Assembly (NCBI RefSeq): GCF_035582795.1
Contig: NC_134367.1
Location: 47,223,062-47,287,061, forward strand
Source: Mycteria americana
Lineage: Eukaryota > Chordata > Aves > Ciconiiformes > Ciconiidae
Direction of reading: 5' to 3'
Length of the DNA stretch: 64,000 nucleotides
Each line of letters starts with the position of its first letter. Position 1 is the stretch's first letter. Both the position numbers and the translations under genes were made by a program. Below are positions 15,011 through 26,912 of this stretch, piece after piece. Below the pieces are notes generated by a model. The model was not told the origin of the DNA, ran no database searches, and saw nothing but the letters and a program-made list of their open reading frames with translations.

Positions 15011-16135
15011 ATTCTACCATGCTTATCAATGAATAACTCATTCAAGTTAATATTTTTCACCTGTGATAAGAGAAGGCTCAGAAACACAGTATGTGAACTG
15101 TAAAAGGTATTGTTCCTCAGGATTACTCTCCTTCCTGAGGTTGCCCCATCACCTTCTCAGTCCTTTATAACTCACTGCAACTCTCTTCCTAAATTACAAG
15201 CTTTTACTAGTTGCCTACTGGTATTATTCACAGTATAAAGTCTTATTCAGAGTACGTAACTTACTCCCTCTGTGTTCATACAACAAGATAACTACTATCC
15301 TACAGATGAGGTTTGCTCTGTAATACATCTGCTTCTCACAGGTATTTTAGAGGTGTTATGTGCACATTAATTTATTTATTAATGAGGATTGCTAGACAAA
15401 AGAGGTCAGAATTCATGTTGAAAAGTGTTAAATATTATTATAAAATTTTCATTCCACAGCAATTAAAGTTGCATAACATGGACTCCAAAAAAGAGTCTCT
15501 CATTTTAAGAGCTATACATCAGGTCTCCTGAGGACTTCCCATATGGTTTTGGTGACTTGAAAGATAATCACAAATATGTATTTAGGATTAGAAGGATGTT
15601 TAGCCATTAAATTTGTGCTTAATAGGGGTGAAAAATATCCAGTGAATTTCACTAAAACTATAGGGACTGATCCACCAACAAGCAAACCAAAAGTTTTCAG
15701 CAAGATGGGAAAAGTTTTGAAGTGCAGAAGGGAAACAAAGCATCACTATGAAAAATAAAATGTTTCCACTGTGTGATACTGAGAAACCATATGGAGATGA
15801 TCCATGATTCCTGAATCAAGGCTTAAAAATAAAATAGAATAATTCTATGTCACTTTTGTTTTTAGTATTTTTTGACAGGTTTCTGATGTGGGGTCAATTG
15901 AAGGACTTTGGAGAATCTATTCTGGCATTGTTTTATTGCTTCAAATAATGGCAAAATTCTGATCATAAGAGGTTGATCAATTGTAGCATATGTCTATCAC
16001 TATTTCTATTTTAGCATTGCTGCAGCCCTTGTATCTGTTATTCAAGAACTGAACCAATAGACTGAGAATCTGAGAAAAGAAAAACTGAGAAAAGAAAAAC
16101 TGAATCAATTGTTATTCAAGAAAAACTAAATCAAT
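15011..16135. other. Non-genic spacer with a small tandem duplication
   Basis: No gene is recognised. Just before the CR1, at 16070-16099, a 15-base unit (CTGAGAAAAGAAAAA) occurs twice in tandem. The surrounding words GTTATTCAAGAA and CTGAA(C/T)CAAT also occur twice within about 100 bases, so the sequence next to the CR1 has been locally duplicated. Confidence 0.55.
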
Positions 16136-16176
16136 CCAGGGAACTACAGGCCTGTCATCCTGTACCGGGGAAAAAT

Positions 16177-17412
16177 TTGGAGCGGTTCATCTTGAGTACT
16201 CTCAACAGGCATGTGCAGGCCAACCAGGGGATCAGGCCCAGCCAGCATGGGTTCATGAAAGACAGGTCCTCCTTGACTAACCTGATCTCCTTCTATGACC
16301 AGGTGACCCACTTGGTGGATGAGGGAAAGGCTGTAGATGTTATCTACCTGGACTTTAGTAAAGCCTTTGACACTGTCTCCCACAGCATTCTCCTAGAGAA
16401 GCTGGCTGCTCATGGCTTAGGTAGGCGTACTCTTCACTGGGTAAAAAACTAGCTGGATGGCCAAGCCCAGAGAGTTGTGGTGAATGGAGTTAACTCCAGT
16501 TGGCAGCTGGTCACAAGCGGTGTTCCCCAGGGCTCAGTTTTGGGGCCAGTCTTGTTTAATATCTTTATCAATGATCTGGATGAGGGGATTGAGTGCACCG
16601 TCAATAAGTTTGCAGATGACACCAAATTGGGTGGGAGTGTTGATCTGCTTGAGGGGAGGAAGGCTCTGCAGAGGAATCTGGACAGGCTGGATCGATGGGC
16701 TGAGGTCAATTGTATGAGGTTTAACAAGACCAAGTGCTGGGTCCTGCACTTGGGTCACAACAACCCCATGCAATGCTACAGGCTTGGGGAAGAGTGGCTG
16801 GAAAGCTGCCTGGCGGAAAAGAACCTGGGACTGCTGGTTGACAGCCAGTTGACCATGAGCCGGCAGTGTGCCCAGGTGGCCAAGAAGGCCAACAGTGTCC
16901 TGGTTTGTTTCAGAAATAGTGTGGCCAGCAGGAGTACGGAAGTGATTGTCCCCCTGTACCCAGCACTTGTGAGGCCGCACCTTGAATACTGTGTTCAGTT
17001 TTGGGCCCCTCACTACAAGAGAGACATTGAGTTGCTGGAGTGTGTCCAGAGAAGGGCAACAAAGCTGGTGAAGGGTCTGGAGAACAAGTCTTATGAGGAG
17101 CGGCTGAGGGAACTGGGATTGTTTAGCCTGGAGAAAAGGAGGCTGAGGGGAGACCTTATTGCTCTCTACAACTACCTGAAAGGAGGTTGTAGAGAGGTGG
17201 ATGTCAGTCTCTTCTCCCAAGTAACTAGAGATAGGACAAGAGGAAATGGCCTCAAGTTGTGCCAGGGGAGGTTTAGATTGGATATTAGGTAAAATTTCTT
17301 TACTGAAAGAGTTGTCAAGCATTGGAACAGGCTGCCCAGAGAGGTGGTGGAGTCAGCATCCCTGGAGGAGTTCAAAAAACATGTAGACGTGGCACTTCGG
17401 GACATGGTTTAG
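16177..17412 (+). pseudogene. CR1 ORF2 reverse transcriptase, C-terminal part, broken
   Basis: Encodes the palm-to-thumb part of a CR1-clade reverse transcriptase. Visible motifs in order are: GFMKDRSSLTNLISFYD; the catalytic-A block VIYLDFSKAFDTVSH; the block-B word [14 protein letters not shown]; the catalytic core FADDTKLGG (the FADD box, with both Asp present); then [16 protein letters not shown], and the C-terminal [19 protein letters not shown] and [17 protein letters not shown]. The frame is interrupted by an in-frame TAG at 16450-16452 (in the conserved 'WVKN-LDG' region) and a TAA at 17290-17292. After the TAA, homology continues ([20 protein letters not shown]) to the natural TAG at 17410-17412. 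Upstream of 16177 the similarity continues in another frame, so a small deletion lies near 16155-16175. No endonuclease domain is present because of the 5' truncation. It is not a host gene. Confidence 0.93.
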
Positions 17413-17478
17413 TAGGCATGGACATGTTGGGTTCATGGTTGGACTAGATGATCTTAGAGGTCTTTTCCAATCTTAATG

Positions 17479-17510
17479 ATTCTATGATTCTATGATTCTA
17501 TGATTCTATG
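17479..17510 (+). repeat. CR1 terminal (ATTCTATG)4
   Basis: Four exact tandem copies of an 8-base unit close the CR1. In CR1 biology the 3' octamer repeats are part of the template recognised by the element's own reverse transcriptase. Confidence 0.95.
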
Positions 17511-17562
17511 AATACCATAAGTATTTTATGACTACATGTTGTGTATACAAACTACATTAAGA

Positions 17563-17567
17563 GGAGT
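17563..17567. repeat. Target-site duplication GGAGT, left copy
   Basis: A 5-base direct repeat immediately left of the solo LTR; the identical right copy is at 18158-18162. A length of 5 fits class III (ERVL-like) integrases better than the 6 usual for ERVK or 4 for gamma-like elements. Confidence 0.85.
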
Positions 17568-18157
17568 TGTGCTGGTTTTGGCTGGGATACAATTAATTTT
17601 CTTTATAGTAGCTAGTATGGTGCTATGTTTTGGATTTCTGCTGAAAACAGTGTTGACAATACTGAGAAGTTTTTGTTATTGCTGAGCAGTGCTTACACAC
17701 AGTCAAGGCCTTTGCTGCTTCTCACCCCACCAGCGAGTAGGCTGGGGGTGCACAAGAAGCTGGGAGGGGACACGGCTGGGACAGATGACCCCAGCTGACC
17801 AAAGGGCTATTCCATACCATATGATATCATGATCACTATATAAAGCTGGGGGAAAAAGAAGCAAGGGGGGGACGTTTGGAGTGATGGCGCTTGTCTTCCC
17901 AAGGAACCGTTACACATGATGGAGTCCTGCTTGCCTGGAGATGGCTGAACACCTGCCTGCCCATGGGAAGGAGTGAATGAATTCCTTGTTTTGCTTTGCT
18001 TGTGTGCATGGCTTTTGCTTTCCCTATTAAACTGTCTTTATCTCAACCCTCGAGTTTTCTCACTTTTACTCTTCTGATTTTCTCCCGCATCCCACCAGGG
18101 AGGAGTGAGTGAGTGGCTGTGTGGGGCTTAGTTGATGGCCAGAGTTAAACCATGACA
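17568..18157 (+). mobile_element. Solo LTR of an avian endogenous retrovirus
   Basis: A 590-base LTR with no internal region on either side. It starts TGTGCTGGTTTTGGCTGGGA and ends AGTTAAACCATGACA, giving the TG...CA termini. It is flanked by perfect 5-base direct repeats GGAGT (17563-17567 and 18158-18162). A promoter-like CACTATATAAAG lies near 17836 and a CCCTATTAAACTG polyadenylation-type signal near 18024. It shares its ends and the CCATACCATATGA block with the LTRs of the provirus at 28351-33406. Its central part (ACACATGATGGAGTCC, GGAGATGGCTGAACACC) is instead shared with the solo LTR at 26325-26907, so these two form one subfamily. It arose by LTR-LTR recombination after insertion (standard mechanism, inferred). 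Confidence 0.93.
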
Positions 18158-18299
18158 GGAGTATAGGACTGGAAAATATCTGTCACTCAGCCTACTCAGC
18201 TGCTATTGCAGGCAATCATAACTACTCACAAGTTGCCACATCTTTTAATTTTTTGGTCTTAATTTTCATTGTTCTAGAACTTTGCTGTGTTCTACACTC

Positions 18300-18860
18300 A
18301 AAATTGTCCTTAGTTTTCACCCTACATCTTCTCAAGAGCATCTTCTACCCATTTATTCTTGGATCAAGATTGTCCTTTAGCTTAAATACTTTTCTCTCCT
18401 TAGGGCTTGTTTCCATCATACATTTTGAAACAGCAGTAAAATTTCTGCCAGCTCTTGTTTTGCTATGCTACACAAAGCCAGCTCCTCTAGTTTGTTCTCA
18501 CACTTTTGATCTCCCTCTTTTGAAGCTCTGCATCCTTTGATCACCCCATTCTCCTCACTTTGAATTTTTAGTTGAATTGTAGGTTTCTAGAACACAGATA
18601 ACCAGATCCATGCACAAGATTTTGGAAGAGTACCCTGGATAAAGGTAAAATTAATTCCTCACCTCTATTGAAAAAGCTTCGCATAATAAATCCAGTGACT
18701 GAATTTGCCTTTCCCATGGTTGTATCCCACCTGTGGATTACAGCCATTTTATGATTAAGTAATGCAAAATCTTTCTCCTCCTCTACTGATGACCTTTGAA
18801 TTTTATTATTAACCCCCAAAGGCATGAATTTGTAATTCTCTCTGTTCAGTGTCATTTCAT
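18300..18860 (-). mobile_element. Ancient CR1/L3-type LINE fragment
   Basis: Read on the minus strand from 18855, the translation gives NRENYKFMPLGVNNKIQ, then EEEKDFALLNHKM, then KANSVTGFIMRSFFNRGEE and LILPLSRVLFQNLVHGSGY. These align in order with the intact CR1 in this window ([63 protein letters not shown]). Downstream of this (18560 to about 18300) only a diverged nucleotide resemblance remains: an AACAAACTAGAGGAGCTGG-like helix block and a TTTAAGCTAAAGGACAATC-like block. It is much older than the CR1 at 16136, probably from an L3 or early CR1 branch. The solo LTR inserted just past its 3' side. Confidence 0.7.
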
Positions 18861-21800
18861 TGCAATTATAATGCAGGCTGATTATTCAAGATATTTATAT
18901 TTTAATTTTTTTAGTTCATATCTTCAGGACTAACACTAACAGCATCCTTACACCCCAACACCTTTCTTTCAGTACTCACTCAACATAGTCTCTGCTCAGA
19001 CCAATTCTTCTGCCTACACTAACCAGTAATTTCTCACAGAGCACAAAATCCGTTTACTCAGGTTGAGATATCTTACATCTACTACATCTAACTTGTAAAA
19101 AAAAGGCTACTGTGTACATTCCTCAAACTTTTTAAATAACACAGCATATCTTTAATCCTTTATAAAAATACATCTTACATTTATTATTCTACAGTCTTAT
19201 GGTAACAGTGGCTAAATTTATTTTTAAATATCTTGCCACCAATCTTGCAATTTCATATGCTAGTCCTCTCAGAACTCTGGAAAGGACATGAAATTCAGAG
19301 TTTATTCCCCCATAAACATAATAACTTCAATCTTTCTATTCCCTGTATCTAGCTGTCTTGCCCCTTCTCACCTGTATTTCATATCACTTATTAAAAATTG
19401 AAGCAAAGTATTATTTTAGTGGTGGGACAACCTTCCATCCATTCCTACCCCTTCCAAATACAGAGTAGCCTCTGTTCTTCCCTCACCTTCATTTTATTGA
19501 TAAGGCTAAAGAACCTTTTGTTCTTTGTTTTGAATTCCTTTGTGATGTCTAACTTGGCTCAGCTTCTGCTATCTTACAAGTTTTAACTGCTCTCTCTATA
19601 CCTCATGAACTCTAGAATGTCCTTTCCTTTGCTTAACAATCCTTCTTTCCACTCATATTCTCTTACCTAAACCTTAAATCCAATACCTTTTCTCACATTT
19701 TGCTCTCATTTTGAAGACAGTTATTTTTCAGCCAGGATGAGAGTGTGACTCTCAACTTTGGATAGAGTTCCAATGAGTTTTTGCTCCTTTGACTTAAAGT
19801 AAATCCGTCTTGTCTACATTCTGCCCTCCTAGTTCCTTAGTCCAAATGATACTACTGCCTGAATTAACTTAGTTTAGTGAGCACATTAAGGTTTCTAAGT
19901 TAAGCAATCAATCAGAATTCAGAATAAATCAGTTATAAGGCTGCTTGTGCAATTTTAATTCAAAATCTTTATGCGTACACAATATGAGACAGTTGTTATG
20001 AACCACATCATTATTTCATTCAACTTCAGGAAACATACAACATGGACAGTATTTATTGGGTACATAATAATTCACAATCATTCTTTTAACCAATTGTTCA
20101 TTGGGTTGTTCCCATCATTACCTGATGTTCATCATCCAAACCCTTCACAGAATACAGACACATTTCCTTTCATCTCTGCTTTTCTGCTGTGCTCATCACC
20201 TGCCTTAGGGGAGATATCCACTGCTTTAATTTTCAGTAATAAGTGAGATACTTTAGTAACTCAAATTCCATGATCTTAAGTGGGGACTGCCAAAAAAAAG
20301 TTTTTTAAAGGAAGTTGTTTGTAATCAAACATGCTAAACAGGTTTAACTGATTGCCTAAGGAATTGCTCATGGGAATTCTCTTGTAAGGATATAGATAGG
20401 AGAGAGTTTTCTAAGACAGCATTTAGCTCATGTAACTAACAGAACACTACATATCCCTCTACATCTTTTTCCTTGTTCTGTGCACAAGAATTTTAGCTTC
20501 TGTGGCCAGCTCGAGGAGGAAGCTGGGTGCATTGGGCAGTGAATCCCAGATAGAAGAAAAAGGGTTAATTGCTAGAAACAGATGATTTTAAATTAATGAT
20601 TTGGCCTTTCCATGATGGAATGAGAAGATTCCCTCTTAGATGACTAGGTCCTGTTCCCAGGTACTTGATTTCAGGTTTCCACTGGATGATAGGGTACCCA
20701 GGAGTTAGACGTAGCTGTACTGAAGTGGAAGGCCCCGTGTGGGCCTATTTCCTATTTTTTAAGCAAAGATCATCAGTTCATTCCAATGCAAAAGAGGCAG
20801 AAATGTGGATTTACTTGTCCAAAATTTACTCTGATTTACACAGACTTATGAGTTATGCAGGAATTCACAGCAAGCCTGATCTTACTTTTAAGTGGTAAAA
20901 TCTGCAAGAGTTCCCAATTGCAACATTTGCAACAAATCATGCTATTGTGAGGACTAAGTTTAACAGGACCCGACAGCAGTTTAGAGGGACAAAACAATGT
21001 GATCAAGTATTCCCAGAGGGAGCATAAGAAAGCTGTGGAATATATGGAGGCATAATATAGCCCTGCAACTCCTCAGGCAGCTGGGAACTGACACCTACGC
21101 AAATACTGTCTAGCTTTGCAGACAGTATGACAACAGTTAGCACCACGGAGACTGAAACTACAGAGCAACAGAAACATGGAAGGCCCAGGAATCTGCAAAA
21201 AGGTTAAGCATTTTAAGCATTAACCTGCAGAAAAGTTAAGCTGGCATTTTTTAATGCTTCATGCTAAAAAGTAGCAGGCAAAACTGCACAGAAGAAAGAC
21301 ACTGTGTCCTATTTGCTCTCTGTTCCCATTCAGCTACACCTTAACCTACTTTGATGTGGAAGGGACTGTAATACAGCACAGGTTCCCCACTTTGATGAGA
21401 GCATATCTTCATACCTCGAATCAGAAGCAAGAGAGAATAATTTCTTGACAAGATGTGTAAAACATTAGCAGACATCTCAATGAAACATTACAAAACTAAG
21501 AGGAAAAACTTATGTCCACTGAGCTTCTATGTTAACTGATGGGCCTGTTATTCTCTTCACAGGACTAAAAAAAGGTACCCTTTCTTGAATTTTCTTATTG
21601 GTGTTTCCCTTTCCCTTAGGGGGAATGGGACTAGTATTAGGTAAGTCAATCTAGTTACTACTGGAAAAGAGGATCCACATGGGGCAGCTTTTTGGTATGT
21701 TTGGGATCATTCATTACTGAGTTCTATAATGAAGTCATCAGCTTTCTTTTTTGGACTTTAGTTGATCCAACTTTATTTCTATTTTGAAGAATTGTTACCT

Positions 21801-24800
21801 CACTAGAAAAGTATGAAGATCTGATAAGAATTGGGCCCAGCAGAGCCAGCCAATTCCATGTAACACTAGGGCAGTATGCCATATTTTTTTTCATTGGAAA
21901 CTGGCTTAGTCCCACAAATGGGAGGCAGGTCAGGGGGAAAGATGCCAATACATAAATGTAAGATCTTGGAAATACTGCCCATGGACTATGACTAAAATTA
22001 TTGTATAAAACATAATAACGTTTCAGGGCACACTTTTAAAAACCAGTTTAAATGCAGAAGAGCAGCTCCAGTAAGAACAATAAAGAAAGGACCACCTTAG
22101 ACTTTCAATATCTTCTCTATTACTTGGTACACCCCATGGGATATTGGCCTTTTGCCACACCATTCATGAGGTTAAAATCCACTTTATGCTTACCCCTCAG
22201 TGGAAGTATCCTAACAAGTTGCCCATAGGGAACATTCGTGTGAACCTCCCCCCTTTCTCACTTAACATAGAGTAAACAGTTCCCAAGATAGAACAATTTG
22301 TTCTCCAGGCTGGTGGTTAAGACAATTCGTTCAGAGCCCTACAGCCTGCTGATTTCAGTATTCCCTTTGTTCGTTGGGGCTCTCAGAGAGACAGGGGAAT
22401 GAGAACATGAAGCCTGAACCTGGGTCTCCTGCCCTTTTTTGAGTATTCTCTTAATCCATATATACGTGCTGAGAACTAATAGAGCTCAAGGAACCAGGTC
22501 CCATTAAGAAGGAGGGTTTTTAAAGCACTTTACTGAGCATAATTAAAAAAATCAGCAAATAAGAATGCATCATACAAAAAATTCACAACAATATGCATAC
22601 TAACTTTTTTTTAAAAAAAAAAGAAAGAAAAAATGATAATTCAGAAGTTATTATAAGTTTTAAGATGTTAGAAAACGCTAACAGCTGGCCAGTCTGTTAG
22701 GGATAAATCTTGCCTAAGCCTTAGATGTTAAGCTGCAAAGAAATGGAGGTCTCATTGCATTTGCAGATGGGAACTTTGGCATGAATATGAGTTCAATGCC
22801 AGATGAAGGCTGCTTCATGGAAGAGTCCTCTTTTATTACCTAATCACCAACATTAAGCTGCACTAGTACAAATATGGCAAATGAATGCACTTAATGTCTC
22901 TGAGTGGACTAGGTCTGACTTTTGTCCTAATGCTTATACTTCATTGTTACCTAAATGAGTCTGATATTATTCTGTGGTCACTTTTGGCTCTGTGAATGTG
23001 AAGAATTAATTCAGTGATCACGTCTTTTGATTCTTGTTCCCTGAAATCTGTTTCTGACCCAAAGGCCAGTCAGAGTTTGACGAGAGGCCTTAACTTATAA
23101 ATCTTAGACCTTTAGTATCCTAGGTGTACTCTTCCTGTCTATTCCTGCAAGCAGTATTTTCACTCTATTTGCAACACCTCTATCCTTGGTTCTAGAACTG
23201 AAAAGGTTTAGAATGGAAAAAAAAATTCCCAGGAGGTTTTCTGAATCTAGCTCCCTGCTTTCTTACTCTGAGTACCCAAAGTTATCTTTTCTTTGTTTTA
23301 TGCCAAAGGACAGTCATTTCAAACAGTTCACTTTGGCAAGCAAAGATCTCTTTTTTCCCCAGTATTTTGCTTTATCTGCTCTACTGAAAAGAGAAGAGTT
23401 AACATCGAACCCTGAGAATTCATAACATACACACAGAAACCCTGTATACTAGGTGCTTTAAAACAGAGAATATTGGCAAAGGTCCACAGAGTTTCTGACT
23501 TTAGGTGGGCAATCGGAGGAAGTCAATAGAGTTTGGGGACTGTTGTCTCGATCAAAGAATGCAAATAAACAAATCCGTGGGCTCACAGGAAGTGTTTGCC
23601 AAAAATAATCTGAGAGAGCAGACACTCATGATGTATTCCCATAGATGGTATTACTGTTCCCACATGAGAAGCAATTTTATTTACGTTGCATTTAGAAATT
23701 GTAACTTGTGCTTTCAAAGTTTCTATTCTCTTGGTCTGCTCAATGTCAGCATTCATTGTGGATGAAATACTGATTTTCCTTTTGCCTCGTATTTTCCTAC
23801 TATTTCAGTCAAAGCAGAGTACCTTTCCATATTTCTAATGATACTAAGGCCAAAGAGACTGCATTAGGTATAGTAACATCTGTATTATCTGCCACTAATT
23901 TAAGCCACTAGGAAGTTACAAATTCTTGCAGGATCATCCCACTCCATTATACTACTAGTAGATGTGTGCACTCTACTAGCTAGTGAAAAAAGTAATTTTC
24001 ATGGATACCATTATTTTAGAACCATATTTTAATAAAATTGTCTGTTACTAGTTCCCAGAATTTATCCTTAAAAGAACTGGAGTGCCCAGAAATTGACTGT
24101 GCAAAAATTATTTGATACTTAACAAAGTGTTCCCTGTACATGTGCAGTCTGAAACTCATTCTTCACTCTACTACAAAATTCAGTGGTTAGCTCAGCAGAA
24201 CTAAGAGGTGAAAGAAAGGGCAATCTGTTGTTCCCCAAATGTACTAAAAGGACCATTTAAGTTATAGATATAAAATCATTACTGCTGAACATAAAAGATT
24301 AAAAAAAAATAGAAAGAAAAAAACTGCCTTGATGTAAAGAGTTCTAGATAAGTATGCGAAGTTAAATGTTTGGGAAACCCAAAGCATCTAGATACAATAA
24401 AAAAAACTCTAAATAGTATTTTAGGTAATTATAAGACTGTAATTGTCATTCTAGTTATGGTCAACTTGTACCAAATTATCTTATTGCACTTTTCAGAAAA
24501 ATCATCAGTGATGTTATGATTTAATAAGAAACTATTCCTTTGTATTAACATACTTTTAGGAGGTTTACCACAGGAAAGAACTTTTCATCAGTTCTCAATG
24601 ATTGGAAACTATTTGACTTGCTCAAACCATCTTTATAATTCCTTCAAAGGAATTATCTGGACAACAAATTCATTGAAATTGAAGGCTCTGCCAGCTGAGT
24701 CAGTTCATCCCAAACTCATTGTCCCACAAATAATTCTTCTTTTGTCTCATACAAAATCTAGAAGCACCTGCAGGCATCAGAGTGTTGGTACAAGGGTGGC

Positions 24801-26324
24801 CGTCAGTTTGTGGGTGTATGAAGAGGCTTCATCCTGCAGCTGTGATTCATAAAGTGATTCGTACAGAAACGTACACTTCTTGAACAGCATTATTGCTCTA
24901 ATAGCGGTGCTAATGGCGGCAGTCTCTGTCCAAGGTGCTTGCTCCTTGCACCACTGCCCTCTCTCCCTCACTGCACAGTGAACCAGACCGAGGAGCTGAT
25001 CCAGCAGAAATACAACTTTCTCGGTTAGGTAATTTTCCAGCCATATCACAGCTCTGATTCAATTCTCTTCATGGTTATCCAGCAGAGGGGTATCTATCGA
25101 AGGATGGGAACTGCTTAAGCTGGTTTAAGAATTGCTGCTGCCAAATGCTACGTTGATTTTTTTTTTTTACTAATTTCTTATCAGGGAAGCTAAAGCATTT
25201 TCTTTCAGTATAGGTTAACGCTACACTAAGAGCTTGGCCAAAGCCCAGTAGTGTAGTGAGCTAACTGTTTATCCTCTGGAGAGGTGAAAACTGCATGTGG
25301 TTACTCTTATGGACATCAGCATTACGACTGGTTGAAGATTAAAATCGTCAGGAAACAAAGGGGAAAATCCCTTTCTTGTTAACTCAGCTACTTAAATTTC
25401 ATGTGGGAGAAAGAAGAAAGGGGAAAATGGGGACTTGGTTTAAATGGCCTTCCAAGGGAAGCTTGGACTATAAAAGCAGGACTCCAGACTAGATCCTTCT
25501 TCACAAATGCAATATAAGTATATGAAGCTGAAGTAAAAGACGGGGCTCTCATTAAAGAGGCTGTGGTTGCCTAACATTTTGTCAGCAAGAGCATGAAGGG
25601 TGAAAGGAACCTTTGGTGATACGCTGCTAAATAAACCTACCAATGGCTTTCTGTTCACATTTATTTGCCTGTTTCCGTTACGTTTTCAAATTCACTAGAG
25701 GAGTGAGTGATAGAGAGGATGAAAAGAACCTCTGTATTTGTTTTACAGAATCATTATGCTGTCCACTACCAATGTCTTCAGTGAGCTCAGCAATGAGTTG
25801 CTGAAGCAAAGCAAAGCAAATTTTAAGGAAAATGTGTTATTGAAATTTAGAGTCCAGCTCCCTCTATGTGAGGAGCTTTTAGAGCTGAAGTTAAAGACCT
25901 CCTATATCACAAGGCAATATGAGTGCTGAAAACATACACAAATCACGATATGAACAAATTATCAACATTTTTTAACAGCAAGTATAGGCAGAATATATAA
26001 AGTATTATCTTGATATGTAACAGAATAATTGATCTACATAAGGGCACTATGAAAAGAAGCAGATGTTCAGTCAATGAAACAGTATCGAAGCATTTTACCC
26101 AAAAAATATAAAGTCAAGACAAACACACATTTAAATCTTTGTTTTCCTTTAAAATCTAAAGGCTCGGAAATATTCAAGTCATGCAGATGAAGTTATTTTG
26201 GCTTTTTACAAAAAGTTTACATGCAGCTCTGACAGGCATCTGCTATTGCAGACCCACCAAAAGGCCCAGTTTTTAGCCTTCTTAGAGCTTTCCTCACCAT
26301 GATTTTTCAGAACCACTTTATCAG
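18861..26324. other. Non-genic stretch, no recognised gene
   Basis: About 7.5 kb. The first kilobase (to about 19900) is T/C-rich on the plus strand, like the preceding CR1/L3 copy, and may hold more of the same ancient minus-strand element, but I could not align it. A/T homopolymer runs occur near 22600 and 24300. A 90-codon minus-strand frame at 24777-25049 has a fairly protein-like composition but no recognisable family and no clear splice sites. Nothing else can be supported. Confidence 0.4.
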
Positions 26325-26907
26325 TGTCGTGGTTTAACTCCAGCCAGCAACTAAGCCCCACACAGCCACTTGCTCACTCCTCCACGGTGGGATGGGGGAG
26401 AGAATCAGATGAGTAAAAGTGAGAAAACTCGTGGGTTGAGATAAAGACAGTTTAATAGGGAAAGCAAAAGCCACTCACACAAGCAAAGCAAAACAAAACA
26501 AGGAATTCATTCTCTCCTTCCCATGGGCAGGCAGGTGTTCAGCCATCTCCAGGCAAGCAGGACTCCATCACGCGTAACGGTTCCTTGGGAAGACAAATGC
26601 CATCACTCCAAATGTCACCCCCATGTTTCTTTTTCCCCCAGCTTTATATAGTGATCATGATATCATATGGTATGGGATATCCCTTTGGTCAGCTGGGGTC
26701 AGCTGTCCTGGCTGTGTCCCCTCCCAACTTTTTGTGCACCTGGCAGAGCATGGGAAGCTGAAAAGTCCTTGATTTAGTATAAGCACTACTTAGCAACAAC
26801 TGAAACATCTCTGTATTATCAACACTGTTTTCAGCACAAATCCAAAACATAGTCCCATTCTAGCTACTATAAAGAAAATTAACTCTATCCCAGCCAAAAC
26901 CAGCACA
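26325..26907 (-). mobile_element. Solo LTR, minus strand, same subfamily as 17568-18157
   Basis: Read on the minus strand it begins TGTGCTGGTTTTGGCTGGGA and ends TTAAACCACGACA. It holds a TATATAAAG promoter word (plus-strand CTTTATATAG near 26641) and the subfamily-specific central block (plus-strand GGCAGGCAGGTGTTCAGCC and GGACTCCATCACGCGTAAC). No internal retroviral sequence is attached. The flanks ATCAG (26320-26324) and AACAG (26908-26912) look like a 5-base target duplication with one mismatch. It lies in inverted orientation relative to the solo LTR about 8 kb to the left. Confidence 0.92.
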
Positions 26908-26912
26908 AACAG

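Larger units (their letters stand above)
16136..17510 (+). mobile_element. CR1 LINE, 5'-truncated, with 3' tail
   Basis: A 5'-truncated chicken-repeat-1 (CR1) non-LTR retrotransposon, about 1.37 kb. It contains the C-terminal part of the reverse transcriptase and, after the natural stop at 17410-17412, a short 3' UTR. The element ends with four perfect copies of the octamer ATTCTATG at 17479-17510, the typical CR1 tail that replaces a poly(A). Truncation at the 5' end is the usual outcome of CR1 insertion, and CR1 makes little or no target duplication, so the left edge is set only by where similarity begins. The copy is dead: see the coding entry for its stops and frameshift. A solo LTR lies 57 bases downstream. 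Confidence 0.95.

Noticed and set aside
16534..17322. 262-codon minus-strand frame opposite the CR1
   Set aside because: Shadow of the plus-strand reverse transcriptase; the CR1 motifs are on the plus strand.
24777..25049. 90-codon minus-strand frame with protein-like composition (LENYLTEKVVFLLDQLLG...)
   Set aside because: No recognisable domain, no clear acceptor or donor, and no neighbouring exon. Could be an old repeat or a chance frame; insufficient support.
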